A DNA stretch of 64,000 nucleotides from Prosopocoilus inquinatus (Eukaryota; Arthropoda; Insecta; Coleoptera; Lucanidae): positions 41,498,001 through 41,562,000 of the forward strand of contig CM069870.1 of assembly GCA_036172665.1 (NCBI GenBank), in the 5' to 3' direction. Position numbers and translations under genes: made by a program. Under the pieces are notes generated by a model. The model ran no database searches, was not told where the DNA came from, and saw nothing but the letters and a program-made list of their open reading frames with translations. This document shows, piece after piece, positions 21,640 to 32,501 of this stretch. How positions within the stretch are numbered: position 1 is the stretch's first letter; each line of letters starts with the position of its first letter.

Positions 21640-21960
21640 GTCGCTCAAGCGTGTTAAAAATTTTGTTTAAAATAAAATGGCTACATAGTTAGGTTTAAGT
21701 CTGGATTTAAGTTCAGAATTAGACACAGACGCGGCGTTTGAAAAGCAATTACATGAAAAAGAGAGATATGTACTCATAGAGTTTACTCTATCATCTGAAT
21801 TTTGCGAACCTAAATTTGCTATTTTCGATTAAATAGAATTCAGTTTAACGAAGTTCGTGACTTGATAAAAAAATAAATTTATTCCGACGGGTGCAACGCT
21901 GTAAAACCAATAGAAACTGAAGAAACACTAGCTATATTTTTAAGGTAAATAATTTATTAA
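21640..21960 (+). pseudogene. PIF/Harbinger transposase N-terminal remnant
   Basis: Interrupted plus frames read LSSELDTDAAFEKQLHEKER, then FRLNRIQFNEVRDLIKK, then NAVKPIETEETLAIFLR. The order matches the N-terminal half of Harbinger transposases and their HARBI1 relatives: 'yFR-S--qF--l---I', then 'nai-peErLai-LRfLAtG'. A stop at about codon 4 after an ATG, another within the middle block and a frameshift make it non-functional. The frame ends at a GTAAAT that could be a splice donor. The catalytic domain was not found downstream. Confidence 0.5.
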
Positions 21961-22439
21961 TTTGCTAGTCTTATACAAACTAGTCTTTCTTAGAGATAAA
22001 GTTAGCAGTGTAAACAAAAATTGGCTATCTTCGTTTGTTTTCAAGTTATAAACAAAAATTGCCATTTTCAACTGCTAGAACATTAGTAAGAAACTTTTTG
22101 GAATATAATTCAGTGGTGCAGTTCAGGGCTGGTTGGTACGAAATGAATTTATGCCAAATTTGACGTCGAAGATCTTCAAAATCGCGGAATTAACAAAAGC
22201 AGAAAATTTTACAAGATAAAATGATTCCCATTTGAAAATAATTTCAACATCTTAGAAACAAACATTATAAATTAATATTTCGGTAGAGTTGTAAAACGTT
22301 AACGCCATCAGGTGTTAATAGGGAGGAATAATTGAATAATTATGTTTTATTTGTGTTTTAGTCAATAAATGGAGTTAATATTTCGTAACTTTACTGAAAT
22401 ATTATTAATAATTAGTATTTTTTTGTAATTTATTTTTTC
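21961..22439. other. AT-rich spacer next to Copia
   Basis: This is where the 3' LTR of the Copia element should lie. I found no match to the LTR at 26545-27082 and no other feature. Confidence 0.4.
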
Positions 22440-22497
22440 TTTCTAGGATATTAAAAATTTAGTGTTTCCCTAATTTCAGTTGAGAAATATTTCAGGA

Positions 22498-24468
22498 TTA
22501 TTGAGAAAGCCCTATTTTGTTGCACATTAATTTAAAATTAACTGAACTAAGTGCTTCGGTAAATATGCCTCCTAGTTGATCCTCAGAACGTACATGTTCA
22601 ACGTTGATAATACCTTTTTGATTAAGCTCGCGAAGAAAACAATATCGTACTTCAATGTGTTTCGATCTTTTATGAAATTCGTGATTTTTAACTGATTTGA
22701 TTGCACTTGCGTTATCAACAAACAACACTGGTACATCCTTCCTGTTACTTATTTCGAATGACAATCTATTAAGCCACACTAATTCCTTTGCACCTTCACT
22801 GGCAGCGACGAACTCGGCTTCAGTGGTTGACAGTGCAACAGACTTTTGCAGTTGAGAAGTCCAAGATACAGCTGTACCACCAATCAATGAGACGAATCCG
22901 TTGGTCGAGCGCCGAGTTCTGGTATCCCCTACAAAATCAGCATCGGAGTAGGCACATAATTTGCCATCACTTGAAGTGTACAGCAGACCGAAATTTATGG
23001 TACCCCGTAGGTACCTAAAGATGCGCTTAACAGAAGCCCAGTCAAATAGTGTTGGTTCAGCCATTGATCGAGCAACTTTAGAAACGGCATACACAAGATC
23101 TGGGCGAATAGCACAGGCCAAATACATCAAACAACCCACTGCCGAACGGTATGGAATGGAGCTATCCAGAACGCCATTAGACTTCTCATCCTGCTGCGGA
23201 TTGTCGGCGGGCGTCTTTGTTGGTTTGGAGTCGGCCACGTCGAATCGTTTTAGAATCTTCTCAATATAAGTTCGTTGAGAGATAAATATACCAGATTTGC
23301 GTTGCTTTATTTGAATGTCAAGTGAGCCAAGACTGATTTTGAAAGCAGATGTCAATAATTTCAAAAACGAGTCAACTGTGGTCTTCGTTGAACCCGCAAT
23401 AAGGCCGTCGTCGACGTAGATTGCGACCATCAGTTTCTCTTTCTTACTCTGTCGAATATAAATACACGAATCTGGTGTCGAACGAATGAATCCGTTTGTT
23501 TCCATGAATGTATGAAATTTGTTCCAGCAACGAGGTGATTGTTTTAGTGCGTATAACGATTTCTTTAGACGACAAACATGACCTGATCCATCATCGAACC
23601 CTTGCGGTTGGGTCATATAAATTTCCGCGTCAATATCACCATACAAGAATGCAGTTTTCACATCAAACTGTCCAAGTACCAAATTTTCCTTGGCAGCAGT
23701 CGCAATTAAAGCACGAATCGAACCATAACGAGCAACCGGACTAAAAGTCTCGTCATAATCAAGGCCAGCTCGTTGAAATACACCGCGAACCACTAAACGA
23801 GCACGACATCGATCAACTGAACCGTCGGGTTTAAATTTTATGCGAAGAACCCAACGATTATCGATAACGCGCTTACCTGGCGGTAATGGTACTAAATTCC
23901 AAGTTTTATTTTCTTCGAAGGCGTTCATTTCCTCTTTCATCGCACTCAACCATTTGTCCGAATCACGACATTTCATAGCATAGCTGAAGTTGGTTGGCGA
24001 AAATTCTTCACGAACAGCATCTGACAAGCATGCAAGCGCGCTGTTAGCTTCCGAGCGATGAGGTGGATACCCTACTTCGTAGTCGTCAAATTGTCTTGGT
24101 GGACGAATTTGACGTGTAAGACCCCGAATTTGAACGTCATTGGAATCATCCAATTTGTCATCTTCGTTGATATCCAATACCGAGTTGTTATTTTCTGAGT
24201 AATTATTATTTGATTCGCATTCATTTCTGGGCTTCTCGGGAACACGTTCTAATTCGAGTTCGACCAAATTGTTCGTTGTGCACAGTGTTTCAGGACGAAA
24301 ATCGACATTGCGTGATTTCAGTAGGCCATGCTTTGATGGCACCCACACTTTATAACCGTCTTTGTCGTTCACGTAATCGACGAAACGACCAAAAACAGCC
24401 TTATCGTCAAATTTAGAGCGAAATTTCCTTGGAATGTTCACGTAACACTCTGAATCAAAAATACGCAA
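22498..24468 (-). pseudogene. Copia pol: reverse transcriptase and RNase H
   Basis: The 656-residue open part of pol holds the Copia reverse transcriptase: WVLRIKFKPDGSVDRCRARL, ARYGSIRALIATAAKENLVL, QFDVKTAFLYGDIDAEIYMT with the first catalytic D, and AIYVDDGLIAG with the YVDD box at about residue 350. RNase H follows with AYSDADFVGDTRTRRSTNGF and LSTTEAEFVAASEGAKELVW. The upstream tether PPRQFDDYEVGYP is present. All visible catalytic residues are intact in this segment, but it is cut off from integrase by a frameshift near 24470-24570. Confidence 0.93.
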
Positions 24469-24479
24469 ATAGTTGAAGC

Positions 24480-25270
24480 TATCAAAAATTCTGTCATGCC
24501 ATAATTCGAATGGAGTTTGATTTTCCAGTTCGATTGATCAAAAATGTAGCTGTGCCGCAAGCATGAGCCTAAAATGATTTAGGTAGCTTGCTGACCGAAA
24601 GTATCGAACGAGTTAATTCGACCACATGCCGGTTTGATTGTTCTGCGATGCCATTTTGCTCAGGCGTATCCGGACACGTAACACGAAATTCGATACCACG
24701 GTCTCGTAGTATTGTCAATACTGATGCATAATCGAATTCACCACCACCGTCAGAACGAAACGCTTTCACCCTATGACCAGCAGTATCACACTCTTTCAAA
24801 AACGTTATTAAATTTTTTGCCACTTCTGATTTATGTTTCATAAAGAATATGCGAATGAAGCGCGAATAATCTTCTTTGAAAACTACGAGGTAACGGAAAC
24901 CGTTAATCGAATCGATGGACATTGGTCCATTAACGTCTGCATTGATCAGTTCACCAATCACTTCCGGTCGATTTTTACGCGCACGAAAGGGTTTACGATG
25001 TGATTTGCCGAAAACACATCCATCACAGAAAGATATGGTATCCGAACACTTAACTGTTATACCGAAACGAGAGAGCACGTCGCGTACATGACGTTTGTCT
25101 TGATGACCGAGTCGCTCGTGCCATCCCTACAGTATTTCTTCTGTGGTAGCTAAATTTATTTCTATTTGTGTATCTGGAAGAATAACTCGTATGTCCATGA
25201 CATTCACTGAATGGATGAGTTTGCCAGTTGCGATGATTTATTATGTCGAACGCAGACACCAATATTGTCA
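24480..25270 (-). pseudogene. Copia integrase
   Basis: The open part at 24569-25078 includes the zinc-binding end CDGCVFGKSHRKPF, then the catalytic core: INADVNGPMS (first D), AFRSDGGGEF (second D) and PEQNGIAEQSNRHV (E). The start of the zinc-binding region, with its histidines, is in another frame at 25050-25271 (LGHQD is encoded near 25110). The end runs past a frameshift into 24480-24560. Confidence 0.88.
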
Positions 25271-25379
25271 AAGGTGATGTCGTTGAGCAGCCTGTCGAAC
25301 GGAGAAGAGTTGGTGACGGGCATCGGGGACGTACCAGACTTCATTTAAAAGGGCAGATGACCATTCATTGTTTATGTTC

Positions 25380-25800
25380 ACTTCAATATTGACACTACCA
25401 GATCCATATGCAAGCATACATTCATTACCGGCAGTCTAGACGCGTTGCGGTATCGGGAACTTTTCGAATGTAGAAAAATGGTGCTTGTTCGCCGATATGT
25501 GGTGCGTTGTACCGGAGTCCGATATCCAGAAATCAGCAGTGACAAAATCTGTGGTAGCTGCAATGCCGACAGCAAAGAACGATCCTGATTTGTTGCTTTT
25601 CTTTAAGCTGGAATCGGATTTAGTACTGCTGACATTTGCGGTAGCATTCTTCTTTTGCTCTGCAGCAATACGTTTTCGACAATTTGCTATGTGTCCAACT
25701 TTCCTGCAATATAAACAAGAACGACTTTCTCTTAAAAGTCGATGTCGAATCTGTCAATATCTTGTTTCTATTTTGCTGTTGTTCACATGATTTCGGTTTA
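25380..25800 (-). pseudogene. Copia gag zinc knuckle and protease
   Basis: Minus frames here encode CLYCRKVGHIANC (a CX2CX3GHX4C-type zinc knuckle, about 25680-25715) and FWISDSGTTHHISANKHHF (about 25480-25525). DSG in the latter is the retroviral-type aspartic protease active site in its usual Copia context. Frames shift at least twice between the two motifs. Confidence 0.8.
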
Positions 25801-26490
25801 GCATAGAAAGCTCCAACTGTCTGAGGTGCACCTTGTGTTGCTAACGAATTCTCGATGGACCGCAAATTCTCGATGAGAAGTTTTGTAGTCTGCTCGGTTT
25901 CTGGAACGCGATACCAGGTCGAACGATAATATTGGTATTCAGGGCCAAGTGTTCTGAAAATACGATGGTGAAGCAGCGACAGCGGAAGTGAAGCATGGGG
26001 ATTAGTTTTCTGCAGTTCATTACACATATCATCAAATAGATTTGCTATCCGAGAAGTATGTTTTGTGACTGATGTTCATCATCTTTTGAAGTTTGGAAGA
26101 AACTGTCAAATAACGTATAAGTCGTTGTAAAGATGATTGTTCAAATACTGACACGAGTGTATCCCATATATCCTTTGCTTCTGTTTTTCTACGAACATGG
26201 ATGGCAGGTTCCTGATCCAAAGCCATACCAATTAGACGAGCAGCGCGCGCGTTGACGCGTTGCCAGCGCTTGTATGCGTCAGACGGTTCGTCATTGTTCT
26301 TCGGTGGCACCGGATACACACATGTACCGTCAATTATTGAATAAATACATTGTTCTTTTAAACACAGTTCGATTTGCCACTTCCATGTCTCCCACTGAGC
26401 TTCGTTGGTCAGTTTTATAATGCTTGAAGTAATTCGGGAAGCTTCGTCGAATGGTTGCTGCGGCCCGTCTGTCATATTTTCCTCATTCAA
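25801..26490 (-). pseudogene. Copia gag
   Basis: The first frame (26032-26490) starts at MNEENMTDGPQQPFDEASRI and has the Copia gag features NEAQWETWKWQIELCLKE and EAKDIWDTLVSVFEQSSLQR. It stops after about 152 residues. The rest of gag continues in two overlapping frames down to about 25800. The ATG at 26490 lies about 36 bp inside the primer-binding site, a normal distance for the family. Confidence 0.85.
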
Positions 26491-26525
26491 ATGCCAATTC
26501 GTTCACTCGAATCCAGATTAAAATC

Positions 26526-26544
26526 GTGCTGGGCCCCCATAACC
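26526..26544 (-). promoter_or_regulatory. Copia primer-binding site, internal tRNA-iMet type
   Basis: On the minus strand the bases next to the LTR read GGTTATGGGGGCCCAGCAC. Copia elements of insects prime from an internal (half) initiator-methionine tRNA using a site close to GGTTATGGGCCCAG. The copy here carries two extra G residues. Confidence 0.75.
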
Positions 26545-27082
26545 TGAGATGGTTGGATGGAATCGGCGAAGAAAGAAATAATTCAAATGACATACTTTTA
26601 ATTAATTAAACGGAAATAGAGAGAGAGAAAATAGAGTGCAAATTTTTTTCAAACATCGGTAACTATTACAACCTTTTTAATTATAAAACGGGGTCGAAAT
26701 TTTACGTTGATATCCAATAAGAGTTGTTCGTATATAAAAAAAAAACGCTATAATCGGTAATTATTACACGCCTACTTGCGAAAGAGGTTTTTAGGTATTT
26801 AATAAGTTATTCGTTTAGTTTTGCGATTATTTTTGTTTGTTTGGGTTTTGTTGTTTTTTTTCTGTTTTTTTTTTCATTGATCTACATTGACGAATTATTT
26901 TTTGAGTTAAATATATTTATATATACATTGAACAATTTTATTTATTTTTGATACACTATCTATAAACAAAACGATCGGACTTCACACCTAAATTATACAA
27001 GACACAATACTACATAAATATTTTTGTGCACCCCAACGTGGAGCGAATAATATTACAAAATGTTTCTTAGCTTAGTTCAACA
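26545..27082 (-). repeat. Copia 5' LTR
   Basis: Directly abuts the primer-binding site. In minus orientation it starts TGTTGAACTAAGC and ends CCAACCATCTCA, giving TG...CA termini and about 538 bp. The outer boundary rests on the TG/CA rule because no partner LTR is available for comparison. Confidence 0.6.
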
Positions 27083-27967
27083 GAACATTTTTTTCTGAGT
27101 ACGCTGATACTAAATACGTTATCTTTTCTTTGAAAATTAGTTTAAAATAGAGCATGTCTTATTGAAATTTTACACTCCCTTTATTTCAAATGACTTACAA
27201 AGAAAATATGGTGTATCAAGCTTATTAACATATGAGTTTCTATTAAAAAAAAATGAGTTACGACCTAATGAACATTTCAAATGCTGAAAAATTGCTAAAA
27301 AGTAAAATACAATCAAAGGAGTGATTTTCTCGAAACACTTGATCGCATTAGATCGAATAAATGAGATTCATAGCTTTCTAGTTTGATAAATAAGTTTTTT
27401 TCGTTGTCATGGAAATCAAAATTATCAATTGATACGTATTCGGGCTCGTCATGATCCGTAGATTTTAAATATTTAAAAATATATATCACTTCCGGCGAAA
27501 CCGGAAGTCCTATGACGACTAGTAGTATGTCGAAAAATGCCATTTTTTGTTTACTTTATTGTCTCCAAAATTCAGGTTAATCGATTAATAAATAAAGATT
27601 TTAAAAGAGTGAGCACATGGCGCGGGACACCCAGTTTAAGCAGAAGAGATCCAGTGAACAACTTTTAGTGTGGCTAAAAATAGCTACTAGAAAACTCTAA
27701 AAAATGGTTCTAAAAAACTGTTAGCATGAATGAAATTACAAAAAAATATAAGACCAGTTTTCAGCGTTTTAATAATTAAAATAATGGTGGGTGGTGGCTT
27801 TAATAAAACTAACCCTCTATACCTCTCTTTAAAAAGATAGGTGTGTAGATATTATTAATTTTTGGGAAAAGATTTTACTGAGGTTCAAATTTGACAAATT
27901 TTAATGTGACATAAAATTTGGAAATTCGAAATCATTATAGAAAAGTATAAAAAATATTATTTGTATA
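27083..27967. other. Spacer with one unassigned frame
   Basis: A 76-residue minus frame at 27313-27543 (MAFFDILLVVIGLPVSPEVI...) has no motif I recognise. It could be part of a gene exon or chance. Nothing else was seen. Confidence 0.3.
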
Positions 27968-28419
27968 AAGGGCGAGTGGGGAGGAACGGAACAAACTTCA
28001 GGAATGTATTGTACACGTAAGAATAATTAAAAGAAATCAAATGTAATTCGATTTTCATTAATTTTCGAGTTGTAAAGTTTTAACAAAATACCTTGCATAA
28101 TATATTTTTCTCAATTGGTCAAAAGATTCCCTAGTACACAATTGTAGTTTTTTTTTTTTTAAATTTGAACATTTCACAATAGTGAATTTTTCAAGTGTAT
28201 ATTTAGGTGACGCAGAACAACGAAATCAATATATCTAAGGAATATTTAAATATAAAATAAAAGTTTACAATCGATAGGCAAAACTCGACCAATATTCAAT
28301 ACTGGTATTTCCATAAAAGAAAAAAAGAAGAACTCAAGAGAGCAACGTCTAATATCCATAAACGAGCTAGGCACTGCCTTTAAGTCCTTGGAGGTGTATT
28401 TGAAAATTTGCTATAAAAA

Positions 28420-28444
28420 TTATATATATATATATATATATATA
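28420..28444. repeat. (TA)n tract 1
   Basis: Pure TA run at the left edge of unit 1. Confidence 0.95.
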
Positions 28445-28997
28445 CATCCCAGTATCACTGGAAGCTCCTTTCATAACTGTTCTATGTAGCGTCCAACATG
28501 GCGGGCCTGCTGTATATTACTACTGCACTATCATCTGTAACTCCTTCGTTGGTCCTATACATAAGGCGTCCGCTGATATACACCTCCTTCCGATTAAACA
28601 TCAATAAGGCGTCCTTTTTGTGTATACGCTTCCATATGATAAGCAATGCAAGCTCCAGCGGTGTTGTCAATTTTAATAAGTTCTTAAATGGTAGGGGGGT
28701 ACTTCAAGGTACCTCGTCGAAATTCCGTCATGAAATTCTTTCAAAATTTCTGAAAGTTTTCTTGAAACATAAAACTCATTTCTCCGTTTCATGATATTTA
28801 AACATAGAACTGACTTTTCGTTTCGTGAAATTTAAACACGAAACTGACTTTTTTATATCCAAAAGTACTGCGTTACTCCAGAGTTCTTAAAAAATAACGT
28901 TCGTAATCAATAGCAAGGCAACTAATATTTTCAGTTTCTCAGTGGATCGTTAATGTGAAACACATGTTCGTCAGGACACAAATATTACGGTAATTAG

Positions 28998-29465
28998 CTA
29001 CTGTAACTTGAAAGCTTCCGCGGCCGTCGTCCGTTGTTGAATTCCTGGCTTCCTCTTGGAACCGCGTCTCTTGCCGGATTTCGTTTTCCATTGCAGAAGA
29101 ACTTCCTCAAGGCTGCTGCTGCTGCTGCTGCTGGTAGTCTTGCTGCTGCTTCTTGTAAGTCGTTGAGACTGAGTTGGTACGTCTGCAGTCGTGGTATTTA
29201 TAGTGGTCGATGGCGGCAGCGGGGTGAAACGGTGGGCGGGGATTGGTCTGTTGGTGCGTGACGAGCCATTAATGAGATGTTTCCATGTATTGTGAAGGTA
29301 GAAGCCATTATCACGGTTCAGGTTATTGGAGTGTTTGAAAATTTCTATAGATTCATGGATTTTCCGGTTAAACAAATGAGACGAGCGGGCTAGGAGTTTT
29401 GTGTCGGAAAATTGGATCTGGTGGCCGGTTTCTAGTTTGTGTTCAATTGAACCCGTTGCGCCCAT
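28998..29465 (-). pseudogene. Penelope-like element C-terminus (GIY-YIG domain end) in unit 1
   Basis: The minus frame begins MGATGSIEHKLETGHQIQFS and continues TKLLARSSHLFNRKIHESIE, then NNLNRDNGFYLHNTWKHLI. This is the conserved C-terminal tail of Penelope-like proteins after the GIY-YIG core ('EH-LE-GH-I-F..T-vL-----...R-I-EaieI-kH-nNlNRd-G--L---W--li'). After about residue 65 the frame runs into the element's 3' region (Ser/Thr-rich, CTG-repeat encoded), which is probably not protein. Reverse transcriptase and the GIY-YIG catalytic part are missing: 5' truncation, as is common for these elements. Confidence 0.8.
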
Positions 29466-29655
29466 CGACCACTATAAATACGACGACAGCGGACATACCA
29501 ACTCAGTATCAACGACTTACAAGAAACAGCAGCAAGACCACCTGCAGCAGCAGCCCTGAGCAAGTTCTTCTGCTATGTAGAACGAAACGTTGGTAGTAGA
29601 AGAAATCCGAGAAGAGACGCGGTTCCAACCGGAAGCCAGGAATTCAACGGTAAGT
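29466..29655 (+). mobile_element. Inverted copy of the Penelope 3' region (unit 1)
   Basis: Reverse complement of about 29030-29210: CGACCACTATAAATAC, ACAAGAAACAGCAGCAAGAC and TTCCAACCGGAAGCCAGGAA. It joins head-to-head to the truncated minus-strand element at 29465. Inverted partial copies at the truncation point are typical of Penelope-like insertions. Confidence 0.7.
29545..29606 (+). ncRNA. Penelope-type hammerhead, broken (unit 1)
   Basis: CTGAGCA, stem II GTTCT/AGAAC, GAAA and ACGTT. The conserved G of CTGANGA (position 8) is C here, which should abolish catalysis. The rest of the fold is as in unit 3. Confidence 0.6.
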
Positions 29656-29784
29656 AGCTAGATATAGATTAAGCTCGGGATTTCAAGTTTTCTAATGACA
29701 GTCTCTTTCTGGAAATAAATGATCACCATAAAGACAACTGTATTATTAGAGACAACTTCAATTATAAGATTACAAAATTTTGTT

Positions 29785-29925
29785 GCAAATCATTTTTTAT
29801 TACAGAGGATCTTTCGAACATCCTCTATAGCTGTTTCAGTCCTATTTGGGTCCTCGCTAGCAGAAGCAATGTCAAGTTAGAAAACGATCGCAGGATGTTG
29901 CTAATATTAAGTTGATAACATTGCC
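29785..29925 (-). mobile_element. Highly diverged retrozyme fragment (unit 1)
   Basis: Minus-strand landmarks ACAAAATTTTG, AAATGATTTGCAAC, GAAACAGCTATA and GCGATCGTTTTCTAACTTGA follow the monomer order but with many substitutions. The ribozyme core reads CTAGCGA, so it is dead. The same copy is at 33839-33979 in unit 2 and is absent from unit 3. Confidence 0.55.
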
Positions 29926-30357
29926 TTAACGTAAAGCGAATAATCTGAATGAATCTGTTTAGTTATTTCTTTTTATTCTGAATGGCTTTCTTATAGAAAT
30001 ACTGAAAAATAGTGAGAGCATTTTACTCCACTAGAATGAAAAATGTATTTTTCACAACACTTATGTACAAGTGTTTATTTTGTAAAATTGCCAAAAGAAA
30101 GTCATTCAGTATAAAATTATATAACTAAATAAAAATTCAAGTAGACAAAAAAATCACTTTTTGTTGTGAAAATTGTTTTATTCGCGTTATATTACCGTAA
30201 GATAAATTCATCTAAACAATGTGAACCAAAAAGATAATTTCGTTTATTGCTTCTTTAAGCGGAGTTACTCCAGCAATATTTTCCAGCAATAAATTGTAGG
30301 GATTGGTGTATGTGTGTTTATAGTGAACTTTACTGTTAACCACTTACGGTACCAACA

Positions 30358-30573
30358 AGCCGAAGAGCCCTCGCTGTTCACCCTTGATATTTAGGTCGTG
30401 CACGATACCGCAATATCATCTCGATGTAAAACAAATGAATAGTTTTAAATGGAATCGTGCACGTCGAACATATGGACTGCTATTTGTCTTCGAAATGCAA
30501 AGTTCCATTTGTTTTATATCGAGGTATCAAGCGCGACCTAAATATCGAGGGTGAGCAACGCGGCTTCTTCGGC
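30358..30573. repeat. Short foldback segment in unit 1
   Basis: CATTTGTTTTA(C/T)ATCGAG, GCACGACCTAAATATC and CTTCTTCGGC occur in inverted orientation on either side of a ~70-bp loop (30358-30437 against 30508-30573). The 80-residue frame at 30480-30722 overlaps it and is not supported as a gene. Repeated at 34412-34627. Confidence 0.55.
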
Positions 30574-31031
30574 ATATTTGCACCTTTACACATTATAAAT
30601 ATTGTGTAAAGGGACCACATAAAAAGGCATAACGGACTACGTAACTTTTTTATTAGAGACTCTGCCACTTCAATACTTTGCAGGTAACTTTTAGGAAGCA
30701 ACTGAAAAGACAATCCGAGCAAAAAATTGTTTTAAAAAGTAGTTTTGTAGGGGTAGCTTTAATACGTTAGTCCTAACTTTTCAGTTTACACATTTCGTCA
30801 AAAATTTGTGAAAGAAATATTCTTATTATAGATTATTTGGCACAAAAAAGGTTCAGATTCAACTCAATTTTGGAGTAATTGAGGTTTAAAAGTTCGCATG
30901 CACCTATTACATAATGTTAAAACATAAAATTTATCAATTTCTTATTGTTCACTTTGTATAAAAAGGTGACCTTATTTTTAGATGTTCTATCACCCTGAAA
31001 ATATCGGGAGATATTTCTAAACGACCGTATA

Positions 31032-31778
31032 CAGGGAAGGGCAAAAGTATGGAACCGGCTTATTATTTCGAAAACTGTTTGACGTATCTGTTTAAAATTT
31101 GGTGTGTGATTCAGGGTCAATAAGATTTCAGACATCATCAGTTTATTTCAATTGTCTATCGGCTCTTGTTTCTGAGGTCCAACGCCTACTTGATTTTTTT
31201 TAAATGACAACCTGCTTATTTTTTTTCCTTTATTTAATAGTTCGTTTAATTTTCTAAACGACCATATAAAAATAATTATCAATTACATAAGAAAATTTTC
31301 GAGAAAAAAACATTTGAATGAAAAAGTTAGGAAAAATGGTTAATTGTTTGATATTCGACAAAAAATATAGTTTTAACAAAAAAACTGTAAAACCACAAGA
31401 TTATGGGCTGTTTTTAAGATAGAACTAAAGAAAAATTTAATAAAAATTGCCTTAAAAACAAGAAAACAAATACTAAATATCAGCGTAAACCATCTTTTCT
31501 AACTTTTTCATTCAAACATTATTTCCTAGAAACTTTCTTATGCAATAGATAAATATTTTTATGTGGTCGTGTAAAGAATTAAACGAACTATTAAATAGAG
31601 GAAAAAAATCAGCAGGTTGTTATTTAAGAAAAACCAAGTAGGCGTTGGATCTCAGAAACAAGAGCAGATAAACAATTGAAACAATCGGTAATGTAGGTCC
31701 TATTGACTCTGAGTCACATACCAAATTTCAAATAGATACGTCAAACAGTTTTCGGTTCCATACTTTTGCCCTACCCTG
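31032..31778. mobile_element. Long-TIR element in unit 1, DD41D-related arms
   Basis: The left end CAGGGAAGGGCAAAAGTATG pairs with the right end CATACTTTTGCCCTACCCTG, with TA on both sides. The arms are about 340 bp. The subterminal block GATTTTTTTTAAATGACAAC, followed by ATTACATAAGAAAATTTTCG, is strikingly similar to the TIR of the DD41D element at 60259-62190 (GATTTTTTTTAAATGACAAC, ATTACATAACAAAAAATTC). No coding frame. Probably a non-autonomous relative of that family. Confidence 0.75.
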
Positions 31779-32372
31779 TATAAATCTATACAGTGTCAAT
31801 TAACCTAAAGCAATTATTATTCCTAGTTTAAAAACATGCTATTGATACTATAAACCAATAAACATACTTCATTTTTCTCGTTTTCATTACACTTGTAATG
31901 TCGGTGATAACGGATTGCACCATTACCTTTCATTCTTTTGAGCGGAATTTGCGACTGTAAAAGCATACTAAAAAATGTTACGTAGCATGTACAGTTGTAA
32001 CGTAACATATTTTATAAAAAGTAAATTTTACTTACGTATTCTTCAGGAAAATAATGACCACTCTCGTCCATGTTGTCTATCAAACCTATAACAGACTACG
32101 AATTTTTTTCGAGCGGGAATCACAGAAGCATATTTAAATAGGATTACAGTGTTGACAAATTTACTGGACGCTCTATTGCACTTAAGTGAAAGTTGTATAT
32201 CTGCAGTTCTATATACGAAAATGATACTAGCGCCACCAGTGGATATACGCTGGAACTAAAAATATACGACTGTTTCCATTTGATCATCATTCGGCCGTCC
32301 AGAAAAATTTTGCCAAATGACAGGTAGAGGTCCTAGGAGTCCCCAAAAATTTTTTTTGCATGGGATACAATC

Positions 32373-32394
32373 GAGCGTCCGTATACGGACGCTC
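32373..32394. repeat. Perfect 22-bp palindrome near unit 1 end
   Basis: GAGCGTCC, GTATAC, GGACGCTC in a row form a perfect palindrome. It is repeated at 36427-36448 in unit 2 and broken by deletion in unit 3 (near 39165-39180). Confidence 0.8.
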
Positions 32395-32456
32395 AATTAC
32401 GGGGGACGCCCAAGTGATAGCTAATTGACAATATAGAGACGCCCAAATGATAGCGG

Positions 32457-32460
<4 letters not shown>

Positions 32461-32496
<36 letters not shown>
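32461..32496. repeat. (TA)n tract 2
   Basis: Pure TA run between units 1 and 2. Confidence 0.95.

Positions 32497-32501
<5 letters not shown>

Larger units (their letters stand above)
22440..27082 (-). mobile_element. Copia-type LTR retrotransposon, decayed, 3' LTR missing
   Basis: The minus-strand order is 5' LTR, primer-binding site, gag, zinc knuckle, protease, integrase, reverse transcriptase and RNase H. Integrase before reverse transcriptase defines Ty1/Copia. The single gag-pol frame expected for the family is broken by several frameshifts and stops. Downstream of the RNase H stop (22498) there is no copy of the 5' LTR, so the 3' end has been deleted or replaced. Confidence 0.92.
28445..32460. 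repeat. 4-kb direct repeat, unit 1
   Basis: Starts CATCCCAGTATCACTGGAAG and ends ATGATAGCGGGATG before the next (TA)n tract. Unit 2 lies 4,054 bp downstream and is nearly identical in the right three quarters; the left part has several differences. Start and end are weakly inverted (TGATACTGGGATG against TGATAGCGGGATG), which suggests an element that targets TA. Contents in order: spacer, Penelope-like fragment on minus, inverted copy of its 3' region on plus, decayed retrozyme, foldback segment, long-TIR element, spacer. Confidence 0.9.

Noticed and set aside
22788..24416. Plus-strand frames across the Copia pol region
   Set aside because: They are antisense shadows of the reverse-transcriptase and RNase H frame.
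27313..27543. 76-residue minus frame as a host gene exon
   Set aside because: No motif, splice evidence or conserved repeat supports it; left as unassigned.
29034..29261. Poly-alanine and poly-serine frames in the 4-kb units
   Set aside because: They translate a short CTG repeat in the Penelope 3' region on both strands. No domain supports them as proteins.
30480..30722. 80-residue frame repeated in units 1 and 2
   Set aside because: It overlaps a foldback segment, is lost in unit 3 and has no recognisable motif. Its conservation is explained by recent duplication of the unit.
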